A stretch of 64,000 nucleotides of DNA. Source: Populus alba. Lineage: Eukaryota; Streptophyta; Magnoliopsida; Malpighiales; Salicaceae. Both the position numbers and the translations under genes were made by a program. The DNA lies in NCBI RefSeq assembly GCF_005239225.2, contig NC_133294.1, forward strand, positions 5,307,576 to 5,371,575, written 5' to 3'. The notes under the pieces were generated by a model, which saw nothing but the letters and a program-made list of their open reading frames with translations, did not search any database and had not been told where the DNA came from. Shown piece by piece: positions 20,656 through 33,593 of the stretch (the first letter of the stretch is position 1; each line of letters begins with the position of its first letter).

Positions 20656-22839
20656 AGTATAAAAAGGACTAGACAAGTCATGGTATTGAGTTTGAAGATT
20701 GCAAAGAAAAACCCACGAAAAAAAATGCCTAGTTAAGCGAGGTGGATCCCAAAATAACTTCTCTTGTCAGACTTTTCTGCAAGCAACATTCCACTTGTCC
20801 AAAAGCCACGGTCCAGTTTGCCTTATCATGGAAGCTGAAAAACTGTTCCTGCTTTGTTCTCTTATAATTCTCCATTTCTCATCTTGTACATCCCAAGACT
20901 CCTTAAAGACCAACCAAACCATTAAAGAAGGTGACCTTCTTATCTCCAAAGGAGATATTTTCGCACTAGGATTTTTCAGTCCTGGCAGTTCAACCAATAG
21001 ATATCTTGGAATTTGGTACCATAAAATACCAGAACAAACTGTGGTGTGGGTTGCAAACAGGAACGATCCAATCATTGGTTCCTCTGGATTTCTCTTCATA
21101 AACCAATATGGAAACCTCGTTCTCTATGGTAACGATGACCAAAAGCTTCTAGTGTGGTCTGCCAATGTTTCAGTGGAAGAAAATGATACCTGTGAAGCTC
21201 AACTCTTGGATTCTGGGAATTTGATACTGGTCAGGAAAAGAAGCAGAAAGATTGTATGGCAAAGCTTCGATTATCCTACTAACATACAGCTACCTGGAAT
21301 GAAACTGGGGCTGGATCGAAAACTAGGAACTGATCGGTTCCTAACATCATGGAGATCAGCTGATGACCCTGGAATTGGAGACTTTTCACTTAGGATCAAC
21401 CCAAATGGCTCACCTCAATTATTTCTCTATAATGGTACAAAGCCAATTACTAGAGCTCGCCCTTGGCCATGGAGAAGTCAGACGGGCATATTCAAAAACG
21501 TTTTTGTAAATGATCCAGACGAAATATACCGGGTCTACACAGTTTCCTGATGATTCTTTTCTGGTAAGAGTAATAGTAGATCATTCCGGACTTGCAAAGG
21601 TGTTAACATGGCGAGAAAGTGATGGTCAGTGGAAGGATTACTGGAAGGCCCCTCAGTTTCAGTGCGACTATTATGGACAGTGTGGTGCTTATAGCACGTG
21701 TGAACTTGCCAATTATTATACATTTGGATGTGCCTGTTTACCTGGGTACGAGCCCAAGTACCCAATGGAATGGTCTGTGAGAGAAGGGTCTGGTGGTTGT
21801 GTCAGGAAGCGGCTACAGACATCTTCGGTGTGCGATCATGGAGAAGGGTTTGTGAAGGTGGAAAATGCAATGCTTCCGGACACTTCGGCTGCAGCTTGGG
21901 TAGACACGAGCAAGAGTCGTGCAGACTGTGAACTGGAATGCAAGAGGAATTGTTCATGCTCTGCATACGCAGTCATTGGGATTCCCGGAAAAGGGGATGG
22001 TTGTTTGAATTGGTACAACGAATTAGTAGACATTAGATATGATAGGAGTGAAAGTCCTGATCTGTATGTTCGTGTTGATGCATATGAATTAGGTACCCCT
22101 TTTCTTCTCCGTAACAATTTCACTACAAATATTGATTTATATGAGCTTTTCAATGTTTGCCACTACTCTAGGATGTAGTTAATATGCTCTGTACTACATG
22201 AAAGAAACCATTGATATTGATACTTATTAGGTGCCGAAGGGGCCAGCCTTTGCCATATGTCTAGCCATGTTTCCATAGGAGAAGGGACTGGTTTTTCATC
22301 TGGAGTTAATCGTTATTGTTTTCATTCCCCTGCAGCTGGTAATAAAAGGAAGCTCATTGGTTCTCGGGGAAAAACGATGCTGGCCATTTTAGCACCATCA
22401 ATTGCATTATTGTTGTTTCTCATTAGCCTATCTTCTTATTTGCGGCTCAAGAAGAGGGCAAAAGAAGGTAAGACAAGACTCTCTAATCTCTATTTGGATA
22501 TGACTTCCCTAGTCATGTATTTATTCTGCTCTGGTTATGAGGAGAAGTTCACTTTTTGATTCACTAAATTCACCAAACCAGGTACTGAGCTGCAGGCAAA
22601 CAGCAATTCTACTGAATCGGAATGTTTCAAGCTCAGCACCATAATGGCGGCCACAAACAATTGCTCTCGAGCTAACGAACTCGGGCAAGGTGGTTTTGGC
22701 TCGGTTTATAAGGTAGAGTTTCTCAATTCATTTTCTAGCTAAAAATTAAATGTGTTCTCAATAATACAGATTTGTTTTTTCTGCAATTTGCTTAATGGTA
22801 GTTTAGATGCTTAATACAGATTATAAACACGGTACAAAA

Positions 22840-25800
22840 TTAATAGGATACATACCTTTTGGTGTAATGATTGATTAAATATTGAGATAATTATCCAGAA
22901 ATCTTTGTGGTGTCAATAATAAAAAAATCTTGTAATTCATGTAAAGTTTTAGAGTTACTACGGGGATGGAAGATACATGATTTTTCATAGCATTTTTTTT
23001 TGCTAGACTATGGATCCTTTACAGATAACCTAAATGTTTACTCCTCCACCTATAATGGATATGCTTGTGCTACTACTAGAGTTCAATAACCTAAAGTCTT
23101 ACTCCTCCGTCTATCATGGATGTGCTTGACCTCCTGCCAGAGTGAGTTCAATGAGTTCTAAGCTTTAATTTTCACTTAATTTAAAATCTACATAATATTT
23201 TGGTTAATTTAAAAATATTTTTCAATCATTCTCCCACTTAGCCTATATAATCAAGTGTTTTCTTCCATATATTATAATTTATTACATCTGTAAAATGAAC
23301 ACTTAATGAGCAAATAAACCATATGAATAAACTTTTAATAAATCATGCGGTGGTCCAACTTTATATATTCCAATAGATATAGAAAATAATACCTATGTAC
23401 AAAAAACATCAATTTAATATCTAAGAATAATAATAAAAAATATCTAGACAATTAGCTAAAAACAAATAAAGTCAAACACTTAAATATCTTTTTTTTTTTT
23501 GTCTTGCTCTTTTTATTATATTTAACAAGTTTTGTGCATTTATCAAAATCTATCTCATTCATTTATACCAAATATATGCATATTCAAGGGCATTGTTGCC
23601 ATTTTTTTTTTTTATTAAAACCTTTCTTTTCTTTCAAAATATTACACTAAAAAAACTAAAGGAAAATGAAGAAGACATCTATTCAAGAAACAAGATATGC
23701 TTTGAAGTTAAAGTTATTGGGGCTTTTAGATTAATTTAAAAATCTGAACTTATTTTGGATTTGAAAAATTTCTTCTATGTTCCACCATTTTCTAAAATTT
23801 TAGATTTTTAGTTTCTAGATTTTGTGATGTTTGGTTTTGGATTTTTGTTAGATGAAAATGTTTTTAGTATTTTAAAAACTAAAGTTTCTATTAGTGGTGG
23901 AACATTAATTAATGATTTATATAAAATTAAATCTAGACTCTACTTTTGAGCTCAACTATTTATCAATGCATGTTGATTCTATAATTAAAAGGAGCAAAAT
24001 GGATGAGAATTCCTCTATGTTTTGGCATAAAAGATTAGGTCACATCTTCATTGAAAGAATTTAAAAAAATAATGAATGATGAAGTTTTAAACACTTTTAA
24101 TTTTACTGATTTTGGTACTTGTGTAGATTGCATAAAGGGATAACAAACTAACAAGATCATTAAAAATACTGTGAGAAGCTCGAAAGTTTTTTAAATCATA
24201 TGTACTGACATTTATGGACTATTTAATACTCTATGCCTAAATGATCAAAGATATTTCACCTCATTGATTAATGATCATTCTAATAGATTTATGTATCTCT
24301 GTCTTTTATTTGATAAAGCCGAAGCACTTGATGCTTTTTAAGACCTATAAGGGTTGAGGTGGAGAAAAAAAATATATCATAAAGTTTGTAAGGTCAAATA
24401 GAGGTGGAGAGTATTATGATGGAAAAATGATAAATGATAAATGTCAAATTCATTTGCAAAGTGCCTTAAAGGAGAGGGCATTATTACAAAATCGATAAAT
24501 ACAAACAGAAATACGGAGAGAATATTTTCACTGGTATATTGCCGATGGATTTTACAGACAGAAATATTTCATTGGATTTCACCAAGGGAATTACAGTGGG
24601 GAAAATAATAATTAAAACAAAGCAAAAAAAAACAATGATGTGTCATTTTTACCAATGAAATTACCGACGGAATTTCTTGCGTCGGTAAAATCCATTGATA
24701 AATTCGTTAGTAAACTATAAACATTGTTCATCATGTCAAAAACAAAGGGAATCACAAACAAAATTTCGTCGGTATTTTTTAGAGAGTTCTGGAACTGTTC
24801 ACTTTCCAATTGCACTGTTAATTATTGTTCTTTACAGACAAAATCACTGACGGATTGAAAAGTTGTCGGTATTATTTGGCAGTTTTCTGAAAAATTTTGA
24901 TTAATTTAAAACTTTAAATTAAATATTACAGCCCGAATCACCGATGGATTAAAAAGTCGTCGATGATATTTGGTGGTTTCTGAAAAGTTTCGATTAAATT
25001 AAAATTTTAAATTAAATATTATAGACAGAATTACCGATGGAATAATTAAAAATATTAATATTTAATTATCCATCAATAAAATGCTCCAATAAAAAGCTTA
25101 GGATCCCTAATTTCACAACAGACAGGGTTCCTTTCTTCTTCTTCTTCTTCTTCCCTATATGTAAAAAACATCAATATCCATTTCTTTCTCTTCTCCTCTC
25201 TCCTCGACTCCTTCTCTTCTCCTCTATGCTGAGGTGTGTATTCTTCTCTCTTTTTTTTCTTCTTAATTTTTTTTTAATTAATATACTTTACGAATTTTCT
25301 CTCTCTTCTTAGCTTCACTTGCAAACCACATTAAGGTAAGATGTTTTTTCTTATTTTTTCATGTTTTTTTCTACTATATTTTTTATTTTATTTTATTTTA
25401 ATTTTTTTTGTTCTTGATACTTGTATGAATATTGTCGTAAGATTTGTTTTTCATATGATTTTCTACTTCTTGGAAATTGAGTATTATAGATTGTTGATTT
25501 ATATTAATTTAATTATTTTATAGTTTAGTAAAATGGATTTTTTTAAAATATTTTTAAATAATTACTGATGGAATTATATATACGGTATTTTTCCAAGGGA
25601 AATACCGACGGAATGAAGTGAATATTTTTTTTTGCACGCCTTTTCTGTCAATAGATCCATCAGTAATAATTTTTTTTTTATTACCAACAGATTTACCGAC
25701 GAACAAAAAAATACCGATGAAAGATTCACCTAGGAGTATTTTCGTCAATAATTTAGTTGGTAAATTGATTACCAACGGAATGATATTACAAATACCGACA

Positions 25801-26340
25801 GAAAATTCTGTCGGTAAATCTAAAGATTGTGGTAGTGATATAGTTGAAGGAATTGTACACTTATAGACATGGTAAGGAACATAATTAATACTTTTAATTT
25901 ACCATTATCTTTATGGAGTTAGAATTAAAGACTATTGTGTATATTTTAAAATGGGGTTTCATCCTAAAATTGTGTCTAAGACACCTTTTAAATTATGAAA
26001 TGGATGAGAAGCACAATTTAAATCATACAAATGTATATGGTTGTTTTATTGAGGTAATGATTAATAATCCTCAACTATAGAAATTAAACCCAAGAACAAC
26101 TAGTGGATACTTCATTGGTTATATAGTGAACTATAAAGGATATATATTTTATTTTTCTTCTCATAATACATGCATAGTTAAGGCAAAAAATGCTAAATCA
26201 CAAAACTTAAGGGTCATTGTGGGGATGGAAAACACAACTTTTCATAACCATTTTTTTGGATAGAAGTACTTAATTTTTGCATCTCCATTTATCATGGATG
26301 TGTTTGGCCGTCCAATGGACTTTAAACCTTGATTGTTATT
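22840..26340 (+). mobile_element. Copia relic in intron 3 of SRK-A
   Basis: Flanks of about 120-200 bp that resemble each other (22900-23110 and 26200-26320: 'ggggatgga(a)…tttttcata', then 'tatcatggatgtg(c/t)ttg') are probably LTR remnants. Between them is degenerate protease/pre-integrase/integrase sequence, for example FWHKRLGHIFIERI, FTDFGTCVDCIKG and SLINDHSNRFMYLC, with many stops and shifts. The reverse transcriptase is absent. The same relic occurs in SRK-B at 45490-47890, so the insertion predates the duplication. It is itself split by the CACTA-like unit at 24529-25837. Confidence 0.75.
24529..25837. mobile_element. Non-autonomous CACTA-like element within the copia relic
   Basis: Starts CACTGGTAT and ends GTGGTAGTG (reverse complement CACTACCAC). 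Both sides carry 'accgacgg/gtcggta' subterminal repeats. The SRK-B copia relic is continuous here (…gcattatcgcac… to …gtagttgaaag…), which gives an approximate empty site. No clean 3-bp duplication was visible, and the left boundary could lie up to 40 bp further left. No transposase coding. The interior has a pyrimidine-rich leader-like part near 25125-25250. Confidence 0.65.
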
Positions 26341-27689
26341 GACATATGAGTCACCTTAAAGGTATCTTTTTACCATTATCTTGTAACATGATTTTAGGGT
26401 CTGCTAGCTAATGGATTGGAGGTTGCAATAAAAAGGTTATCTAGAAGTTCAAGACAAGGAATAGAAGAGTTTAAAAATGAAGTTATGGTAATTGCAAAGC
26501 TTCAACACAGGAATCTTGTGAAACTTCTAGGTTACTGCAATCAGGATGGAGAACAAATGTTAATCTATGAATACTTGCCAAACAAAAGCTTGGACTCGTT
26601 TCTTTTCCGTAAGTCTCTTCAAGTATTTATTGCCCTGATTTACTCTAGTTGTCAAATTTTACCTGTCTGAAAAATAATTGTTTCGACAGATGAAAGCAGA
26701 AGATTGTTATTGGATTGGCGAAAACGCTTCGATATTATTGTTGGAATAGCTCGTGGGATTTTATATCTTCACCAAGATTCCAGGTTGAGAATCATTCATA
26801 GGGATTTAAAATGTAGCAACATTCTACTGGATGCAGAGATGAACCCAAAAAATATCAGATTTCGGAATGCGCAAAAATATTTTGAAGGTAACCAAACAGA
26901 AGATAGGACAAGGAGAGTTGTGGGAACATAGTAAGTACCTTTGCCTGAAACAAAGACCGAGTGACAAGGTGCTATCATTGATTACCAGGAATACTAAAAC
27001 TTCAGATTCTTGTTTTTCTGATGCAGTGGCTATATGTCACCAGAATATGCTGTGCTTGGAAACTTTTCTGTAAAATCAGATGTTTTCAGTTTTGGGGTCA
27101 TGTTGCTAGAGATTGTGAGTGGCAAGAAGAACAATAGATTTTATCAACAGGATCCTCCTTTGACCTTGATTGGATATGTGAGTTATAAGAGAGCCATGTG
27201 TGCTCTTGGCTGCATTTCAATGTTCACAATTTTAGATGTTGTCTGCTCGTATTTCTTGTATGTTAATGATTTATATGAACAACACAGGTGTGGGAATTGT
27301 GGAGAGAAGAAAAAGCATTGGAGATAGTGGATCCATCATTGACGGAGTTGTATGATCCGCGTGAAGCCTTGAAATGCATACAGATTGGTCTACTGTGCGT
27401 GCAAGAAGATGCCACGGACAGACCATCCATGTTGGCAGTTGTTTTTATGTTGAGTAACGAAACAGAGATTCCTTCTCCAAAACAACCTGCATTCCTCTTT
27501 AGAAAATCTGACAATAATCCTGATATAGCATTAGACGTAGAAGATGGACAGTGTTCCGTAAATGAGGTGACAATTTCTGAAATTGCTAGTCGCTGAAGCT
27601 GTGCTGTCTGAAAAATTGCTAATATGAAGTTCCATTAGATTTGTAATGAAAATACTTGTTGCTAAATTGTGGATTTGAGATTTAACACA

Positions 27690-28430
27690 CACCACCTCGA
27701 ACAATCCAATTCAATGAAAAGTTAAATGACAGAGATTTTTGACGATGCATTGGAGATAGTTGATTCATCACTGGAGGAGTTATATTTTCCCCTAAAAGCC
27801 TTGAAATGCATACAAGTCCGTCTCTTGTTCCTATGTCAAGTAGTGAAACAACAATGCCTTCTCCTAAACAACCTGCATTCCTTTTGATGCAGGAGCTAGA
27901 ACTGTACTAGCTTTCATATAATTAGAATTTTTCTTTTAATATTTTATTTGTATAATATTTAGGAGGGTGGTTTGGATGGCTAAGATTTGTTGTTTCCGAG
28001 GCTCGTTTTCCATCCAAGTATCTTAATTAGTAGATTTTTCAACTCCCAACCTGATTCTAAACAACTGATCTTTTCTGCCTAGTGTCAAGGAAGAAATCTA
28101 ACAGCATCATCATATGGAATGCTATATGGGTGGTGTTCGTCAGCTATTCTTTTATGGACAATTACTCGATCTACCTTATGTTATGATGCTTGCTTTGTCT
28201 TACCTTTTTCTCCTCTGTTCCTGAGCCACAAATATGCTAATGAGCAGCCATGATGAACCCACAGTTGGAAAAAGAACGGTCACAATTCCTTTTCACGAGA
28301 GCCATTTGATCTCCTCCGTTCCTTGCATTCTTGTGTCCATTAATTCTCCATATTATCTAATGCAGTATTTTGCTCTTCCTCTTCCTGGAGTAATTGCAAT
28401 TGCGCATGCTGCGCGTGAATTTTTTTTTTT
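27690..28430. pseudogene. SRK 3'-end relic and shared 3' flank
   Basis: 27695-27905 is a degraded extra last kinase exon (LEIVDSSLEELYFPLKALKCIQ, then shifted), paralogous to 19300-19510. From about 28040 the sequence matches the 3' flank of SRK-B (49210-49450). Near 28370-28420 a short minus-strand PAN-exon remnant ('cttcctggagtaattgcaattgc') parallels 49690-49730. Confidence 0.65.
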
Positions 28431-30024
28431 TTTGGATAAGATTAATTATATTGAAGGGAAGAAACTGCACAGAGTATGAGGGGTACACCCAAGAAGTAGA
28501 AAAGCTTGTTACTCTGGTTCATCAGACCAAACTTGAAAAGGAAAAGAAGCAAAAGTTAAAAAAGAAACTGAAAAACATTGCGAAGACAAACAACAGTTGA
28601 TCTGGTTGACCAGTTTCTGAAATTACTTAACCAGTCGACCAGCTAATTATATATGTGCTAAACAAAATCTCGAAATCAGCAAGAACAATGATATCTCATG
28701 ACTCTCGGAGACGCCAAATAAAAAAGTAGTTGAGATGTGAAACTTTGGTTCGAATTCTACCAAATAGGACCAGGTCAAATGAAAAACATATTTGCAAATA
28801 TCCTGATGAGAACAGTAAATCTAATGAACAGTAAACCATTTTTTCTTATTTAACTTGCAAAAAATAGGCCATTATTTTGTGCTACGCGCCTTTCCTATTT
28901 ATTTTATTTTTATTTTTTTTACTTAACACAAAAAACATGTTGCATCTTGATTGTTGTGTAAAAAATGAAAAATAACTTAATAAATAATATGATACTAAAT
29001 TTAGTGGGATATATGACCCATATCTGGGTATAACAAGTAAACTCAGGTTTATTTTTATATTTTAAAAATCATTTTTTTTATCAAGTATTTTTTAATTTTA
29101 ATTCCTGTTTTTATTAGGTAAGGTGTGTGGGTTGTTTAGACGCCCAAATTGTTAATTTTTTAAAAATTACCTTTTTTTTTTTATTACTTAATGCATTTTT
29201 CGACCCCCTGAAGATTAAAAAGAATAAAAAAACCTTGGTTAGGTAAATGCCTCATATCTATTTAATATATTTTTATTTTAATCATCTCCTTGTCTGAAAT
29301 GATTGATTTAGGTTTACCCATATCTATTTAATATATTTTTATTTTAATATTTAAAAACTAAATTTTAATATATAACTGTCTTAGTATTAAAAACAGTATC
29401 TTCTAATATGAGTCAAATCTTATATTAATGATTGAATTTTTTCCTTAAAGAAAACGATATCAGTTCTTAAAAAACTGTTTTGCCGATAGATATTTGTTAG
29501 TTTTGATGCTTGTATCATGTTTATTTTCTCATGCTGCCCACTTGAAAGAAAACCCTAAAGACTACAGTTCAAGTGATGCAGTGCATGGGGAAATTAATAA
29601 ATCAAAGTTTCTTAAATTTGAAAATTGTAGTTAAACAATAAAAATAATTCTGATTTAATAAATTTGAAATATCAATTATGGAATGCCACTAAAGTATAAA
29701 ATTTTAGTTAATTATTTCAATAGATATAGAATTATTTCAATATCAAAATCAAACCAAAAAAATATAAGATAAGCGCAAACAACATCAAAAGAGGTTTAAA
29801 CATTAAAAAAAGCATGAATAGGCAGGTCAAATGGACTTCACCCTTGAACTTTTACATGGTTGTACCTTCTCTAAGCTTGATAGCTATGTACTGTTGTTTT
29901 CCTTCTGTTTTCTTTCCTTATTTTCCTTTCATTATCTTTTACTTCTAAAGATTGTTAGACCTTCTATGTTAGGCTTTTGAACATTTACACCAGGATCTTT
30001 TCATAGTGCATTTCTCTATATTTT

Positions 30025-30025
<1 letters not shown>

Positions 30026-30096
<71 letters not shown>

Positions 30097-30104
30097 CTCT
30101 CTCT
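30026..30104. repeat. (CT)n microsatellite
   Basis: About 79 bp of CT dinucleotide with one interruption (near 30079). The Arg-Glu 'protein' predicted on the minus strand is an artefact of this repeat. Confidence 0.95.
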
Positions 30105-31974
30105 TTTCTTTATTTTTGAGGGGGTATTTTTAGGGTTCTTAATGAATCCAAACATAAATTGATCAAAACTTAGCCCTCTAATCAAAATAAAAGGGTTTTG
30201 GAGAAATGTTAACATCTAGCACCTTTCTCCTTCAAAGGTTTTGGGATGTTGGTTTTGTAACAAATTTTCATAGGTTGTTTTTTTTTCCTTGAATACAATG
30301 GCATGCATCCCTCATCTTCTAATTTTGGATGAAAGATTTATGAAATTTGATAAGAACCCTTTGGGAATTTTTAAGTGTGAATACACAAAAATTTGAGTGG
30401 TTTAGCACAAATAGGTATCTTAGTGAAAGCTGACTTAGTTGATCAAATTTGAAGTTTCACCAGAGCACCTCCAATGTAAACGTCATTAGAAACCACCTGA
30501 ACTTGATAAAGGAGAAGCATACATTTTGATTAGATCCATTCTTTCTCAATTTAAAGTTATGTAGCTTTACATTCATCCATTTGAAGGTGTCACTTTGATT
30601 AGCTGAGAAACTAAAAAAGCAATAATGGCTTATTAGGGACACAATATTGTTAAGTTCGTTAAAGAAAATGGGATGTAAATATTTGATAGGAGTAGCTGAT
30701 CTTTGTAAAGGGGGTATTTCTTAGTTGAATGGTGGTGATTATAGTCACAAAGGTGGTCAGAGACGCAATATTCATTCATCTGAAAATGCCTTCTCGATTA
30801 GCCAAAACTGCCAAAGAAAAAGCTATACAGTGACCAAACAATGCATTGTCTAGGTTAAACCCTAAAAATTAATGTTTTAAATTGTGATTTGAAAATTTTC
30901 ACTTTAGTCGATATTCTTCCAATTGCTTTTAATTGCATCCTTAATTATCTCTCAAACTTTTAATTTCATTCAATTTCTCCCTTGCCAAACTAAATCATCA
31001 GCCTCAAAGTTCAGCTCCATTTTTATCTTGGTCCTTGGTTTATGATATGTGCACTTGAACCCTTAATTGACCATTAAACTTTCAATTTTCTTCATTTTTG
31101 CCCCTAATTTGGTCAATTTTAGCCCTAAAATCATGCGGGTTTTTTTTAGTTTTATCATTGGTTTTGGATTTTTTCAATCAAATCTTTAATCACCCGTCAA
31201 ACTTCAATATTCTTACGCCTTTGATTCGTCCAATGAAACCTCCTAAAAAACCAATTAAGTCCCAGGTTTAATTTATTTCAATTAACGCTCAAATTGACTC
31301 AAAAATTTGATTTTTCCTGCAATCAAGTCCTCAATAAGATTAATTAAGCCTTCCAAGATTCTCATTGAGTCCTTACCTATCCAAATTTGTATTTCTTCAT
31401 CCCAAATAAAAATATTTTCAACAATGAGGGTTTTTGTCAATCAGAACTGGGTTGTCAATCTTATACATTTTAGTCCTCCAACTTTTCTACTTGACATTTT
31501 AATCCTTCACCACCAACTTAGGCAATCTTCTAGGCTTTATTTATGCATATCCTCTTGTATTTTGATTTTATTTTTCTATTTTTCTATGTTTTTTCTTTTC
31601 TTGATTTTTTGTGGGGCAAAAATGGGTAATAATAAAAATAAAGCTTGAAACCAAAATCCTTTGTATTTTGGGAGAAAGTTATGCTAGGGTGAAAAAAACA
31701 GGAGAAGAGAAAAAGCAATTTCTTTGGTAACCTTCTCTTTAAATACCTATGTTATTTCGGGTTGGGTTTGGGCTTAACTTTGGTCTTAAGTTTGATGGGC
31801 AAAGAACATGAGTTTTATAGTTCATCCAATCTAAAATCACAAGGAATATCATTACAACCTATGTTGCTTAGATAGAGTTGTGAGTTCGAGTTATATTCAA
31901 GCCCTACTCAACTGAAAAATACAACTTGATTTCCTGTTCAAATACAATAGTTTTCATTCAGAGAACTAAAAGGT

Positions 31975-32180
31975 GTCATTTGAAATTGTGTTTCATATGA
32001 TGTTTCATGAAGACAAGTTTTTGTTTAAAATTAATTTTTTTAATATCTTGAATTGTTTTGATATGCCGATGTGAAAAATAATTTTTAAGAAATAAAAAAA
32101 AGAAGTTATTTTGATACATTTTCAAACAAAAAAAATACTTTAAAAAAACAACTGCTATCACAATCTCAAACACCCCTTAA
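31975..32180. mobile_element. MITE-like element
   Basis: Right end 'caactgctatcacaatctcaaacacccc' and left 'aaggtgtcatttgaaattgtg' are approximate inverted repeats. The interior has 'gttattttgatacattttcaaac'. A related unit is at 32850-33000 (right end 'caatcgctatcacactacaccc'). Confidence 0.5.
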
Positions 32181-33593
32181 AAATCTAGTTTTTTTTTTTT
32201 TCTTCATATTTATACCAAGTTCAAAAACCTATTCAGAGGCTTAAAACTTCATTTTGCCTTGGATGTGTATGCATGCACATGAGAGGAATCCTAAAAATTT
32301 TCTTTCGTTATTGCAAGAAAGCTGCCTTGAAACTTGCATCTTATGGTCGTAAAGGCTACACAGATCCAAATTGACCAAAGACCTTAACAATTTCCAAAGA
32401 CTTTTTTGTCATCATAAACAAAGTATGTGGTATAAAGTTGCTATATTTTTCTAGACATTGGACTATGAACGAATACATCCCTCGTGTATTTATAATATAC
32501 TAATTATTTAACAAATTATTAGAGATAAATATAAAATACTAAGGGGAGAGCTCCTCTTTCTGATTTCAAACATGGAATCTTAGGATCTGTACATTGACAA
32601 ATGAATAGTCCAAATGATTAAGGCAGAAAATTCTATATGGTTGGTATTTGTTGAATTTTGATGGCAAGCATGTCAAAAATAAGAAAAAAAAAACATTTTG
32701 ACTATTAGTTTGTAATTATGTACTATTATATTATTTCAAACATCAAAATCAATTATTGTACTAAAACAGGCAAAAGATTTACTAACAAAAAATACCATGA
32801 AAATGCTTATATTTTAGGTTAATTCAATGAGAAGACTATAACACCTTCCTTAAAAATTCAATTTTTTTTTAAATAATATTTTTATGTGTTTTGGATCGTT
32901 TTAATGCGCTGATCTCAATAATAATTTTTTTTAAAATATTATTTTAATACATTTCAATACGAAAAAGTACTTTGAAAAACAATCGCTATCACACTACACC
33001 CTATATCAACTAGTCATTTTTGAATATTAACCAAGTATAATATTCTTCATAATTGTATACGAAGGTGAGATCAACTCAGTTTTGTTGACAAATGATGAGC
33101 AAAAATAATCAAATTCAATGCTATTATTAAAATATAAAAAGAATTCATGTTGTTGGTAAGCATAAGAGAAAACAAATCTCTAACATCACAAAACTTTTGT
33201 ATAACAAATGAATTGAAAAGTCTATTTGTATAAAAAAGAATTCATATTTAACTTGTCATTCTCTTTCTCTTTCATGAAAGACGAACACTTTTTAGCCATG
33301 GGGTGATACATTTCTTCCGGCCATTTTGAGAGGGCAGCACATATTTTACGAATATTTTCCACCTTTTTTCAGGAAATTTCAGCGAAACCTCACATAAACC
33401 GTTAATGTATTACATATAGCTTTAGATTTATTTTATAGCTTTAGATTTTCCATGTTTTATACGATGCACCTAATATTTAAATATAAATTAATTACTTTTT
33501 TAATTAATAATAAATTATCTTAAAGAACCACAAAATTATATCTGTATATATCATAACAGTAAGTAATTCAGTTAGGTTAGGTGGGCGTACGAG

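Larger units (their letters stand above)
20828..27596 (+). pseudogene. SRK-A: G-type lectin S-receptor-like Ser/Thr kinase, near complete but broken
   Basis: A membrane receptor kinase of the S-domain class. Exons: 20828-22092, 22336-22467, 22582-22712, 26398-26608, 26690-26930, 27027-27177, 27288-27596, all with GT-AG borders and matching phases. Exon 1 encodes a signal peptide (MEAEKLFLLCSLIILHFSSC), B-lectin (GIWYHKIPEQTVVWVANRND), S-locus glycoprotein and PAN/Cys-rich segments. Exon 2 has the membrane helix (AILAPSIALLLFLISLSSYL). Exon 3 has the P-loop (GQGGFGSVYK). Exon 4 has the VAIK lysine and exon 5 HRDLKCSN. Defects: a +1 frameshift at about 21543-21547 leading to TGA at 21548, and a DFG motif scrambled to IRFRNA by three single-base insertions in exon 5 that together restore frame. 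Intron 3 holds 3.7 kb of transposon DNA. Stop at 27594 is natural. Kinase-dead as written, unless the indels are sequence errors. Confidence 0.9.
28431..33590. other. 5.2-kb intergenic interval, no genes recognised
   Basis: AT-rich. 29590-29730 is repeated at 55830-55965. 30900-31300 has 'cattaaactttcaattttcttcatttttgccc'-type diluted repeats typical of gypsy LTR interiors. Two small MITE-like units lie at 31975-32180 and 32850-33000. Open frames of 60-113 codons (for example 31307-31648) show no motif. Confidence 0.6.

Noticed and set aside
24612..24815. 67-codon minus-strand frame in the CACTA-like unit
   Set aside because: It runs across subterminal 'accgacgg' repeats and has no transposase motif.
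29985..30215. Arg-Glu repeat protein on the minus strand
   Set aside because: Pure translation of the (CT)n microsatellite.
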